Part shown: in pieces, positions 19,819 to 31,368 of the stretch
Layout of the letters: each line of letters starts with the position of its first letter
Numbering within the stretch: the stretch's first letter is position 1
Assembly (NCBI GenBank): GCA_022592445.1
Contig: JABYQR010000024.1
Coordinates: 124,001 to 188,000 of the forward strand
DNA from: Cytidiella melzeri
Lineage: Eukaryota; Basidiomycota; Agaricomycetes; Polyporales; Irpicaceae
Reading direction: 5' to 3'
DNA length: 64,000 nt
The notes under the pieces: model-generated
What the model was told of the DNA's origin: nothing
The model's input: only the letters and a program-made list of their open reading frames with translations
Database searches by the model: none
Made by a program: the position numbers and the translations under genes

Positions 19819-21603
19819 CACAGTGCACGATGCCGACCGATGTCGGGTGTGGTACCGACATCCATCCCTCATAAAATCTATATATGTTGTGCGCGATCTT
19901 CGGCGGGAGACATTGGGGAGTTCTTTGCTCACAGTTTACGGCGCAAGCGTCGATGCAATTGATGGTTAGGACAGGCGCCTGTCACATCGTAGTACACGTG
20001 ATACTTTCCGGACGCCTCTCATCCTCGCGTGCGCCTGAAGTAACACTTGACCACAACCTCTATCTGCATCGACATTCCTGGCACAATCTTCTTAGAACGG
20101 CTCGAACTAGCATCAATGTTGTGTGATCGTTGCAAGGAGGCGGTCATGCCTTTGGAGATTACGAAGACCATCAACTTGCTCGCCGTGCGCATCCCAAACC
20201 CCAGGCATCAGCCTCCTGTCGCAGTCGCCTACTCCTACTCTACGACCGATCCAAGGTAGGGTCGTGGCCAGCCTCTAGTTCCTCGTACCTCGGAATAATC
20301 CAAGTCGCAAAGCTGCTGGGCTGCACTGTTCGCCGGGTGACACAAGAATATGCGTTGGATTCTCACCCAATTGGGTTTCTCATGCAGGCATGATGTCCAA
20401 GTACACCTTTGCTGGCCCAGGTACATCCAGTCAATGGTTTTCCAAATCGTATTATGCCCTTCTCTCACTATGATGGCTCAACTGCCCTAGGCATAGCAGA
20501 AATTGTACAAGCATCCTGCTGTGTCTCAGTTACCACGACATAGGTAAGCTCTCAGCCTCGCACCCATTAGACCAATGTGAACAACACCGGACGGCCCAGA
20601 GATCTTCGATGTCCAAGTTGCGCTGGCCAAGGCTCTGTGCAGTCCCTTGTTTAGCTAGGCTAGGTCGAACATTACCCGAGAACGTTCACGCCAACGACGT
20701 AACGTTAACACAGTGGCGTCTTGCACCTCCTGAGCTGTACCTAACTTCGCAAGACATATTTGCGTTCTTCCAATGTGCAGCAGCTGTGCATTATATACGT
20801 GCGTATGGCCAACACCTTTTCCCGGAATACTGGCTCACAACCAGCACAAGTACCAGGCAAGCTCATTCCGTGTGCGTATCCGCCCTACTAAGACATGCCA
20901 CCGCGGAGGGCTCGAGACACCCACCATCTCTCATGCAAGTATAAGCACTTCAACCAATTTGATGGCCTGCCATCTTCGTATGGTAGGATTTTTACCGATG
21001 ACATTGGGTCATAGGTCTTTTGGTACTACTTGTCGATTATGGCTAAGCTCGGAGCGGGTGGGTGTGAGTCTTGCAGTGTAAGTTGAGTGACTATGACAGT
21101 TGCGATATCTGTCCTACAAGTCAGTGCTTGTTGGCTGGTTCAGTCCCGACTCCTCCCCTTTTCCGTTATTCTCCTCGATGCTTGTGTGTCTGGAATGTCT
21201 GCCAGTGTCTCTCCAACGATGTCTGGTGGATCCCAGTACGATGGCCTTCGTGAACTCTACCGAGGCAGCTCAAGCTCAAGCTCCTGGTACTGTACTACGT
21301 CCTCGCACCGTCTGTCAGACAAGGCGTAACGATGTTCAATGACTTTATATTATGTACTGCCGTTGCTTGTCCCCAACGTTGCAGGACTGCAGTCTAGATT
21401 GCAATGCGTGACCGCTGATGCTGACACTCGCTGTTGGAGATACACGGTCAGCCTCTCGCGTGCCTCGGAGAGATACAGGTGCGTTGCAACTGGTTCATTA
21501 CTGCTGCAACACGAACCGTCCATCGCCATATTGTATCTCAGTGCACGACCTCTCGACTCGACTCGACCCGACCCTTCTCCCCACGACCAATCCAAGTTCA
21601 AAC
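19819..21603. other. Long stretch without a recognised gene
   Basis: Short frames exist on the plus strand (for example 20609-20944, 111 codons) but none shows a domain, a convincing intron pattern or recognisable residues. It may contain decayed sequence and, at its right end, the promoter and leader of the small membrane protein at 21604. Confidence 0.4.
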
Positions 21604-21972
21604 ATGCCGTCGGACACGCCCCAGTCGTGGCCCGGTCTTACATGGGTCTTCGCGGGGTTCTTGTGCTTCTTCGCACTGGTCCTTACGGTATTCGTCGTGG
21701 ACTGGCTGATGGACGTCACCGGGGTTCGAGAAATGCATCAGAAGTGGAGCAAGAACCGGTCGAGCAAGGTGGATATCGACGGTGGAAAGATGGTATTACC
21801 AGTGCACCACAACCACGGGAGGAGGCCTAGGGTTTCAGGACATGGCTCGAAAATTGGGTTGGACACGAATCAGCAGGAGAAGGCGACTGGGACGGAGGTA
21901 AGCATACTGGAATTTCGATCTCATACAATCTTACTCACAAGCTAAGCACAGGTTCAAGTGCAGTCTGTGTGA
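21604..21972 (+). CDS. Small single-pass membrane protein, unknown function
   Basis: Two exons give a predicted 104-residue protein. Exon 1 (21604-21897) starts MPSDTPQSWPGLTW and contains one strongly hydrophobic segment, VFAGFLCFFALVLTVFVVDW (about residues 15-34), followed by a basic, polar tail rich in Lys, His, Arg and Gly. An intron at 21898-21951 (GTAAGC to CACAG, 54 bp) joins to a last exon coding VQVQSV and a stop. The ATG is preceded by an A at -3. With the hydrophobic stretch near the N-terminus and basic residues after it, the tail would face the cytosol if positive-inside applies. I recognise no family. It is upstream of the ErdS-type gene on the same strand. Confidence 0.55.
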
Positions 21973-22391
21973 ACACCCAACGTAAAACGACGTGCTGCTT
22001 CCTACATAGTGTGGCGGACCGAACAACACAATATTGATCCAAGGCTTACCAGGAAAACATGGTCAATTCCCTACGCGAACGTCGGTAGTAGTAGAGCATT
22101 GGAAGGGATAGACGTTGTTGCCAAGTGAGGATGATGACGACTGGGTGGTAGTTGTAACTACTAATAAGAGTAACGAAGTCGCATAAGTAGGAATAACAAT
22201 GTCTAACACAGAACAGTAACAAAACGTCAATAGCGCGGTGAAAAGTTGCCGATGACGTCTACCTCCACTGTCATGGGCGTCTCAGTTCGATGGCACTCAA
22301 GTAATCCGCGGCCAATACATAAACGACAAACTCTGCCATTCTCCCCCCATCTACCTCAGCTTGCTCGCATCGTCGTCCTTCGTCGACAGTC
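21973..22391 (+). promoter_or_regulatory. Upstream region of the erdS-type gene
   Basis: 419 bp containing the 3' end of the small gene and the presumed promoter and leader of erdS. The last 80 bp are pyrimidine-rich before the ATG. No specific site is recognised. Confidence 0.4.
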
Positions 22392-25300
22392 ATGGCGTCC
22401 GCCTCCGTGAAGAAGGTCATCGCGAAGATCGCCCCTCCACTCGTGGCTCATTCTGACAGCACTGAGCCATCCCCAAATTTTGTAACGAGCCCAACCACGA
22501 CCATGGACAGTAGTCATAGTCATACTATTCCCCTCTCACCCGCGAGCTCAACACAAAGCGACGAGAAACGTAGATCATCGAAGCCGTTTGGTAATCTCAT
22601 GAGCAGTCTACGCAAAGCGAGAAGCGCGTCTCGCGGACACTCTATGGATATCCGCTCCGATGACGACCTGCATCGTCTTCAACAGCACGATGCTGCTGAC
22701 GTCCATCCGGAGCAGGTGTCTACTCCTGCCGCGAGGCATTCAACGCAGGCGAGACGCCTGTCCTTCACAGAACAGCATGATCTGCGGAAGAATGAGCGAG
22801 AAGAGAAGGAACAGGAGGAAGCAGAGCAACGTAGAAGACGGCACAAAGAGGCCTGGGAGCATGTAAGTCCATGTTACTTGTGTATGAGAAAGGTTTCTCG
22901 TGTTCTTGGGATCAACCAGGGAGCGCGGTTGGCGTGACTAAAGCATGTATCGACACCGACTGACAACTGCATATAGGATCCAGTACGATACAACTACGGT
23001 GATCTTCCGATCCACCAATCGCAGCGCTCCACAGAGGCATACACTCTTACGCATCCCAGTCACAGCAAGATACCGAAAATCACTCACCTCTCTCAGATTG
23101 CTGCTCTTGAAGTAGGCACAATTGTTTCCTTCCGCGCGAGAATACACCATATTCGACCGTTGGGCAGCAAGATTGTGTTCTTAGTGTTCAGGCAAGGTTT
23201 AGAGACATTGCAGGGTATCCTAACAGAGTCAACCAGCAAGCACACAGAAGCGAATGGAGCTGCCAATGGAGATGTATCAACAGCAGAAAACGTGCCCGAC
23301 TTTGAGGTTTCGGAGAACATGGTGAGATGGAGCGAGGGCCTCGCGAGAGAATCAATCGTCCGCGTAGTCGGCGTGCTCCAGCATCCGCCCGAAGAAGAGG
23401 GACATACCGAAGTGAAGAGCGCCAGTGTGAGGGAGAAGGAGGTAAAAATCGGCATGGTGAGTTCAATACCCGATCATGTGCCACAGAGCAAGGCTTCAGG
23501 GAGTATGGCACAACAGATACATGTCGTCGCGCATCCCACAGCGCTACTCCCTTTCCAGGTCGACGACATATCGAAGTCGACCGAAATGCAAGAGAAGGTG
23601 AATCATCGCGTTGGCGAGAAGACGCGCTTTGCAAACCGTGTCCTGGACTTGCGTGTGCGTATTTTTCTACCTCTCCGTCCATGAGTTCAATGAACTCTAA
23701 CATTGTTCATTGTTCGTAGAGTCCGGCATCTCAAGCAATCTTCCGCATACATGCTGCTGTTTGTGACATCTTCCGTAACACGCTCAATGCGAAAGGCTTT
23801 ACCGAGATTCAGAGCTCCAAGTTCCAGGGAGGCGGCACAGAGTCTGGCGCCTCAGTTTTCAAGGTGGATTACTTTAGGCGTCCAGCGTTCCTCGCCCAGA
23901 GCCCGCAGCTTGCGAAGCAAATGTGTATAGCAGCCGACATGGAGAAGGTGTACGAGATCGGGCCCGGTCAGTTGCAATTGATTTTACAAATGTGAATGCA
24001 TCCTCACCCGAAATTTAGTATTCCGTGCGGAGAACTCCAATACGCATCGTCACTTGACGGAGTTCACAGGGATGGATCTCGAGATGGCGTTTGAAGAGGA
24101 CTATCATGAGGTTCTGCACGTCATCGACGACGTTCTCAAGGCTATTTTCAAGGGCTTGCAGACAGATTACGCTAGAGAGGTGAGGTTTGGAAGGTTCGTA
24201 AGTGTATAGAGCCCATACTTACAGCTGCCCAAACACCCAGATCGCCTGCGTCAAAAGCTCCTTCCCCCACGATGATCTCGTTGTCCTAGATGAAACGCCG
24301 ATTATTAAGTATCAAGACGGTATCCGTATGTTGTACGAGGCTGGGTACAGGGAAGACAGCGAGCAAGGTGAAGGACGCGTGCTGAATGATGATGAAGATC
24401 TGAGTACGCCTGCTGAAAGACGGCTTGGGGAGCTCGTGAAGCAGAAGTACGGAGCCGATTACTACATCTTGGATTCATTCCCGGCAGACGTGCGGCCTTT
24501 CTACACGATGCCTGATCCTGAGAATCCGGTAAGACATATTCTCTACTTCTACTTGCAAGCATCTAAGTGAGTATGAACAGAAATTTTCGAACTCTTTCGA
24601 CATCTTCGTCCGCGGCGAAGAAATCCTCTCTGGAGGTCAACGTATACATCATGCTCCGATGCTCCTTGAGCGCATGAAGACTGCTAAGGTTGACCCAGAG
24701 ACAATGATGGACTATATCAATGGCTTCCAATGGGGATGTCCGCCTCACGGAGGAGGAGGTATTGGACTGGAACGTGTCGTCATGCTGTTCTTGAAGCTTG
24801 GTGACGTGCGATGGGCCAGTTTGTTCCCAAGAGATCCTAGGAGTTTCCCGATGAGAGGCGAGGACTCTGTAGAGGCGAGTATGAAGGCTGCCACGGCGAT
24901 GATTTTGAATGGCCCGGAGAGCAAGACGTTCGAGGTGGGCAAGAGCAAGGGCGAATTGCCACCTCTTGAAAACGTAAGTCTCAATATGTTTTGAGGTGTG
25001 ATCCACGCGTACTGAAATGCCCGATTGGCGCGACGTAGTTGATTGCGAAGTATGGGGACGCAACGAACACGTCTTGGGTGGACCCTGCATGGACGGTTTG
25101 GCGAGACGAGGTGACCGGTGCAGCCGTTGGGTACATGCCTCAAGGCCACTACGCAGTGATTTTCGGAAACCCTCTATGCGAGCACAGTCAGATTCCACGT
25201 GTCGTCAAGCAGTTCCTCGCCTTCCTCGCTCACTCCACCGTCAACCTGCGTCCTATATGGGCCTGCGTCGATAAGCAGACCGAGAAGTATCTCTGTGAGG

Positions 25301-26102
25301 AACTTGGATGGAGCGCGGTCATCGCTGTTGCAGAAGAGCGAGTAAACCCGATGGAGGTTGACCCGGCACACGACGACAAGAATGTGAGGAGAAAAGTGCA
25401 CAGGGCGGAGAGGGACGGTGTGAAATTACATGAGGTGTCAGGAGAGCCCGACGACGACCTAAAGAAGCAGATCGAGGAGAGGTGCAAGGATTGGGCTGAG
25501 AACAGGAAGGGAACGCAGATCCACTTGACTGGCGTAAGGCCGTTCGATGATATGCAGCACAGAAAATACTTCTATGCTACGGACAAGGACGGAACGGCAG
25601 GTTTTCTTTTTTATCGGTCGGAAGAACAGGATATTGACATCCAAGTTGTAGATCTGTGCTTTGGTCGTTCTCGCTCAGCTTGCGCCTATCCACGGTTTCC
25701 AGATCAAGTGGTCTCTTGAGTTTCCTGGCGCCCCGCTCGGTGCAATTGAGTACATTCTCTCCTGGGTTATCAAGAAACTCGGTGACGCTGGTGTGCGCAC
25801 CGCGACCTTTGGTGCAGGCGCTGCCTCGCGTGTTCAGGCTGGCGACAACATCGGCGGCTTCAGGTTCAGATTCTTGGAGAAGACATACAACGGATTGTCT
25901 TCGACATTTCATTTGGGAACAAAGGGGGACTTCCGAGGGAAGTTTGGTATCGAGCAGGACCCGGTATGCTCTCTCTACTTGCATCAATTGCGAGCAACGA
26001 TTGACTCGTTCGAAATGGCAGCTATATATTTGCTATCCAGAAGGAAAGCTTGGGATTCGTGGCATTGAGGCAATCATGGCCGCTCTCCAGAAGCCCAAAT
26101 AG
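22392..26102 (+). CDS. erdS: Aspartyl-tRNA synthetase fused to a DUF2156 transferase domain (ergosteryl-aspartate synthase, ErdS type)
   Basis: About 1,040 residues from ten exons. A Ser-rich N-terminal extension is followed by the class IIb AspRS: an OB-fold anticodon domain ([20 protein letters not shown]), motif 1 region ([20 protein letters not shown]), motif 2 ([20 protein letters not shown]) and motif 3 ([12 protein letters not shown]). Without a stop, a spliced junction after GELPPLEN leads into [18 protein letters not shown] and a DUF2156/LPG-synthase-like domain with [30 protein letters not shown] and [18 protein letters not shown]. AspRS-DUF2156 fusions are known in fungi as ErdS, which charges tRNA-Asp and moves aspartate to the 3-OH of ergosterol. 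The intron at 25597-25651 uses a GC donor; no GT site keeps the frame. Assignment to ErdS is by architecture; activity is inferred. Confidence 0.92.
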
Positions 26103-26887
26103 GTGCCTCCTTCGATGCTTGCGACTTCCCTTCCCTCTCACCAATCCTGATGGAGTTCTTGCTCGATTGCTGCCGTCGCGCTGTGATTGCTTCCTCAATA
26201 CCCGCCATACACGAACCATTCGACGAAATAGCAACTAAGGATTCTCTACGTTCTGTAGCACTCTTGGTCTTTTATTCGGCATCATTCCAATGATTTTTTC
26301 GCTCTTTGTAATTGTAGATTATCCTGCCTTTGAGTATTCAATTTAGTATACAGCTTAGGTACACGCAAATTGCTCCCAATACTTCACCAGTTGTGTTTTA
26401 GAAGAACTCTCGTTTCTCTGCTTGTAGCCAAGAATAGGCGTATAAATGCATAGATTTGTTTGTCGGGTTTCAATGGTGACTGCAAGCACCTGCAATTGTT
26501 CACGGTCAAAAGATTAAGAAACTAGCAGCACCGTGGTTCATATGGGTTTGGGCATCCGAAACGACGAGCCTGAGTGTTAAAGTACACCACACGAAGCCTG
26601 TCGCGATCGTGCCCCAGCGTACGCGTGCTGAGGATTGCCCCAAACCGCCCGCCTGCAAGATACCGTGAAGTTCAAATATCTGACCATATGGGACACGAAT
26701 GCCGCTGCTATGGAACATACATACATTATGAGACCTGGAATTAACAGGCATACGCGCTACACCATTACCCGTTGTACTACTTATAAATCGGGCATGTTCA
26801 GTCTGCCGTCCCAATCATAAAACGCGTTGCTGAGGAAGATTGCAAGTCGCAAACAACAAGAAACTAACGAAAAGAAGTTGAGAGAAG
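26103..26887. other. Intergenic between convergent genes
   Basis: 785 bp between the 3' ends of erdS (plus) and the FAD oxidoreductase gene (minus). AT-rich parts near 26270-26350 would suit 3' UTRs. A 102-codon minus-strand frame at 26506-26814 has no recognisable features. Confidence 0.45.
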
Positions 26888-28201
26888 TTACTTGTAATTC
26901 AAAGCAGCCCTTGACGCAGACACCAAGAGCTCCTTTCCCTTCAGCAAGCTCGAGAAAAAGTCACCGACCAAAATACCCCAGAGCAAACCGAAGTAACCGG
27001 CGCCGTATTTCTGCAATCCGAGTTGACCATCGCGTTTTGGTATAAAACGGAACGAGCGACTAACCTTGCCGATGGGGATGAGAATCAACTCATATTGCCC
27101 CTTGTACAGCACCTTCTGCGGCTGACCCGCCAAAAAGCTAACCATGTTCGCGGTGACGATACTCGCGTGCTTGGCCGTCTTTGCAGCTTGCTTCTTTTCT
27201 GCCCATTCGATGATATCACCGGCGGCGAAGATTCCCGGGTGATGCAGCAATTCCAACGTCGGCTTAACCTTGACAGTACCGGATTCGGTGAGTACGCCTG
27301 ATCCCAGGGAGGCAATAAACGCGGTGTTTGGACGAGATCCAAAAGCTGGAACCTGATTCAGAGCGCTCAATACACGACCTCTTAAGATGGAGCAGAAGAG
27401 AGGCAGGAACACTTACAACAAGGTCCACATCTTTGATCACTTTTCCGCGACGAGTGGTGATGTCAACCGTCTGGCCTGCTGGGGGTGTGGTGTCGACGTA
27501 GTCTTCAAAGATAATCTCGGCGCCACGTTGCTTCACCTTGGTCGCAAGGACGCGACGGAACTTGTCTGGATAGGTGGCGCTGAGGAGCTGAGCTTCAGAG
27601 TGAACGAGGGTGACCTTGGTGTCAGGATAAACATCTTTGATCTCTCCGACGGTTTCTGGACGATGACAATGCTAGTTTGAACCCCATTGATACATGCGAA
27701 GAAATGGAGGGACGCACCGATACCAACGGGGCCACCACCGACGATGACGACGTGACGTGCGGTTGCGTACTTGGATCGCCACTGCTTCAGGTTGTTACGA
27801 ATCTCCTTGTCGCTATCTCCGACCGCAAGGGGGCCTGGCCAGGTTGAACCAGTGCTTAGGAGGAGAGCAGCATAGGGTAGGCGTTCACCATCCACGAACA
27901 CAAGACTACCCCCTTCACCCGGTGCAGTTTCCTCGATTGAGACAACGGTGCCCACTTTGTGAATCAGTCCAGAGACCTTGTCGTATGGAATGAGGGCTCG
28001 GTTTTCGAGGTCATCTATGTCTGAGACAGTCATACGAATGAGAGCGATCAAGTGAATGTAGTAGGGTTTAGAAGTGACCAGGACGACGTTGTACTTTGTG
28101 GCATCGAGCTTTGTGACAAGTCCTTTGGCAGCTGCGAGGCCCGCCAAGCCACCACCGACGACGACGACGTTCTTCTTGGAGTTGTCAAGCTTTTTGGACA
28201 T
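26888..28201 (-). CDS. FSP1/AMID-like FAD-dependent oxidoreductase
   Basis: A pyridine-nucleotide oxidoreductase of the AIF-M2 (FSP1/AMID) and alternative NADH dehydrogenase group, which reduces quinones with NAD(P)H. The start is MSKKLDNSKKNVVVVGGGLA, with the FAD-binding GGGLAGLAAA near residue 15. The second dinucleotide-binding site is VVIVGGGPVGIETVGEIKDV, seen only after splicing a minus-strand intron. The second FAD motif is HPGIFAAGDI. The C-terminus is hydrophobic (YFGLLWGILVGDFFSSLL) and may attach to membrane. Three introns fit. The protein is about 375 residues, as usual. It lies 192 bp downstream of the MOD5 stop on the same strand, and converges on erdS. The subfamily is inferred from overall pattern; the oxidoreductase class is certain. 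Confidence 0.88.
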
Positions 28202-28393
28202 GATTGTGCTGGCATTTTTGCGAGGCCGTGGTGTCGCGTGCTTTATAGAATGCTGCAATCAGCGCTTGATCTGAGACTCACCACCAAAGGTTTGCTGACG
28301 TAAGCGTGGTGACACACCACTCTGAGACTAGCGCCAACTTCGCCGAAAGCTTTGACTGACTTGCCTACGCAGAGGCTTACAAAGCTCATTCGC

Positions 28394-30313
28394 TTACAAA
28401 CCTGAGATATCCCGCTCGAGCTCTCTCTTTGTGCGCGTGGCCGCACTGCGATGTCGCCTGGTGCGCACATGCGCCTCCCACTCTTGTCCTTGCTCAATCA
28501 TCACCGGCTGTTGATCGTCCACCGTGCAGGTGACACAAACCACCCTACGCCGTGCTTCAAGCACAGCTTCAGGACTACGGAAATCCATCAGCCATACCGT
28601 AGGCGCCATCTAGCTGTCGTTCAACTCACTTGGTGGGCTTTTCACGGATACTCAGCATCTCTGTTGCGGTATTCGACAGCGACGTTGGCACAGGGAGAGC
28701 TTCACCCTTGAGGAAACCTGTCCTATTTTGTAAGCGAGCGAATTTGTTGAACGCGATTACCCGTACCATCCGTAAGGCACAAGGCGCGCTCTTGCACCTC
28801 CGAAATCCAGGTATCGCCCAATCCTACGGCCGCTATCAGCCACGTTGGCACGAATGATTGTAACAAGCCCAGCTAACCTGTCGCGTCCAGCAAATACAAG
28901 GGTACAATGTCGCCGTCAGTTTGGCCTTTGCGTCTTCTATCGCTTCCGTTGGCAGCATTGACAGCCGGAAGTAGCTTGTTTCTTATCCACTTGATCTGCT
29001 TCCGGGCATATTGGCGAGTAGATAGCTTCATTCTCTCGACGGCAGCAGCGAACAGCCTATCTTCTGGTGACAAGGTTGGGCACTGGTGTTGAAGTAGGTA
29101 GGACGAGAATTCCCGATAGCCTTGTCATACAAGCTAGGTAAAGATCTCAGCATAGCAATAAGTGCACGAATTGACGTACCTATGGACTGATAAATCCCTA
29201 GGGTATAATTTGTTGGAGAGGGGCTGTGCTTCTCGGTGGCGGCGGTATAGTATGGCTGGTCTTTCGAATGCGCAGCGGTCGCTTCACGAATCAGCTCGTC
29301 AACTTCGCGTAGAAGCCCTTGCTACTCGCGAATATAGTCAGTGCGTGACACGACACAGCGAAAACGGCGGTTTACCTCAAGCATCGCATCTACGCGGGCA
29401 TCCAGCCGATGTTCCAACTTCTCAGGTTTCGCATAGAGCCAAAAGAACAGCGTGCGGAATCTATGATTCACAGTTAGCCTTGATTGAAATACTCCTGGAG
29501 AGTGTGTTGCACCTACCTTGGCGGCGGATCAGTGCCAGCTTGTTCTTGGATAATTTCACTAGATAGTTTCCCGCTTTCCTTGATAATCTGGAGCGTGCGC
29601 ATGACTTTTCTGGTGTCCTTCCAATGCCACCGTCCAGCAACTACAGGGTCCAAGAGGGTCAATAGGCGATGAAGAGTGGACGCTGCATCCGGATCTTCCG
29701 AAGCCAGAGGGGGGCACTCTGGGAGATTTTCATAAAGAGCGCGTAATTGCAGCGGAAGGTCTGACAGTGCACGAGCGAGGCTTTCGGAAAGCACGGCATT
29801 GGTAAAGGGGATGGCGGGAATTTCAGTGGTTGTTTCGTCAAAGACCGCGAGACGTCCAGGAAAGACAAGATGTTGTATCCAATACGACGTTCCGCCGACG
29901 ACTATAGGCAATTCATTTCGCTGATGTGTCTCGTTGATCTATCCCGGGAGAGCCGTTAATGTATTGCTTGTAGTACATCATAACACATACACAGGAAATA
30001 ATTCACCTACCAAACGCATCGCATCCTTCACCCACTGACCGACCACGTACTGCTCACCCGGTTTCTTGAAACCCATGAGCAGATGATCTACACCGCACTG
30101 TTCCTCTAGAGGAACTTTGTTCGTGATAATGTCCATCCCTGCATATACCTGCATCGCATCCGCGTTGATGATCCTCGCGCCAGTGTAGCCTCCAAACGAG
30201 AATTGCTCACGGTGCGACTGGCTCTGGGATAAAGCCAACGCGAGTTCGATTGCCAGTTTGGACTTTCCAACGCCTGTTGTGCCGCATATTGCGATGAGAG
30301 GGCGGAGAGACAT
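28394..30313 (-). CDS. MOD5: tRNA dimethylallyltransferase (MOD5/MiaA family)
   Basis: Adds an isopentenyl group from DMAPP to A37 of tRNAs that read UNN codons. The start MSLRPLIAICGTTGVGKSKL includes the P-loop GTTGVGKS. It is followed by INADAMQVYAGMDIITNK, the substrate-binding DxxQVY region, VDHLLMGF, and PIVVGGTSYWIQHLVF. Later exons carry WHWKDTRKVMRTLQIIKE and the tRNA-binding helix RQYARKQIKWIRNKLLP. The C-terminus bears a C2H2 zinc finger: CVTC, then HVRTRRH, as in eukaryotic enzymes. Several introns interrupt it. The stop is at 28394 after LERDISGL. No obvious mitochondrial presequence precedes the P-loop, though alternative starts are possible. The FAD oxidoreductase gene follows on the same strand. 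Confidence 0.92.
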
Positions 30314-31368
30314 CAGTAGTCGTGTGGTGGACCCTGAAAGGAGTAAATTATTATTGCAAGTACTTCACCGGATGATTGAAATCGTCATTATATTGAGCGC
30401 CCATGGATACGCCCGGCTTAATGCACAACGACCATGATCAACCTCTTCCCCCGTGTTGCTTGATGTTCATCCTATATAGAGTGAAGCGTCCAGAGCTCGC
30501 TATCAGAGGACTGAAGGTCAGAGGTGAAAGCCAGAGGTTCCTTACTGGATGAGACGTACGTAACCACTCAGGTGCATAACTGATTCGTTCTTACCACACC
30601 TAGCTACGGACAGTTCATCTACTGTTCTTTCTGACAGAGTTCCTCGCTGTTTCCGATTTCCATGAAAAGCATGAGACGGAGCCGAGCATTGCCTGCCCCA
30701 GGCTGTGAAATGACATCGACTCATACGGACTGCTCCTTCTCTCATAGCGCACATACTATGTCCAATGTCCCAAGCAATCATGTGAGTACGCAGATACTGT
30801 CGTCCCATCCTTACTAGAAGTAATCACGCAAAATTTCTGCAGAACCCTGACGAGCGAAGCGTGGCTATTGACGTCTGTAATGGGAGTAACCTGCTGTTGG
30901 GAAAAGCTCCGTCGGTTCGCAAGGTAACAGCAATGGAGCCGCAAGGTCAGAAAAAGCTGCGAAGAGAACCGGCCCATCAAAGCGTTCATCGGTATCTGTC
31001 AGACATTCCGAACCGTTATGGGCAGTTCTGCCGCTCACAATGCTAACATCGACGTCGCTCTAGCTTTACCCGGAAAATGAGCCTCGCGCTTGCTCTTGCT
31101 ATGGCAGAAGATGTGATAAGGCAAGCAGCCCGAAGGGAATGAGTGGGGGTTTTGGAGAACAGAACCGTATATTATGGGAAACTTGACGTTGTGTACACTG
31201 CGTGAGGCTAGAGCTGAGTCGCACTTGTGGTTGACATCCCACAGTGCACGACATCTTGATGGTGAAACTCATTGTGAATCGCTAGTGCCATGCGGCCAAT
31301 GTGAACGTTTGTGTCAATGGACTTGTCCCGTATGATCAAGAGGACGGTAGTGTCGTGTGTAAAGCAAT
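30314..31368. other. Intergenic; one weak small-gene candidate
   Basis: Between MOD5 (minus, starting at 30313) and the end of the methyltransferase gene. A possible two-exon plus-strand gene runs from ATG 30758 (MSNVPSNH), across an intron of about 60 bp ending TTCTGCAG near 30841, to a stop at 31046, giving about 75 polar residues. I recognise no domain, so it is only a candidate. The rest holds nothing I can name. Confidence 0.3.

Noticed and set aside
24563..25198. Minus-strand 211-codon frame within erdS
   Set aside because: Antisense shadow of well-conserved AspRS and DUF2156 exons.
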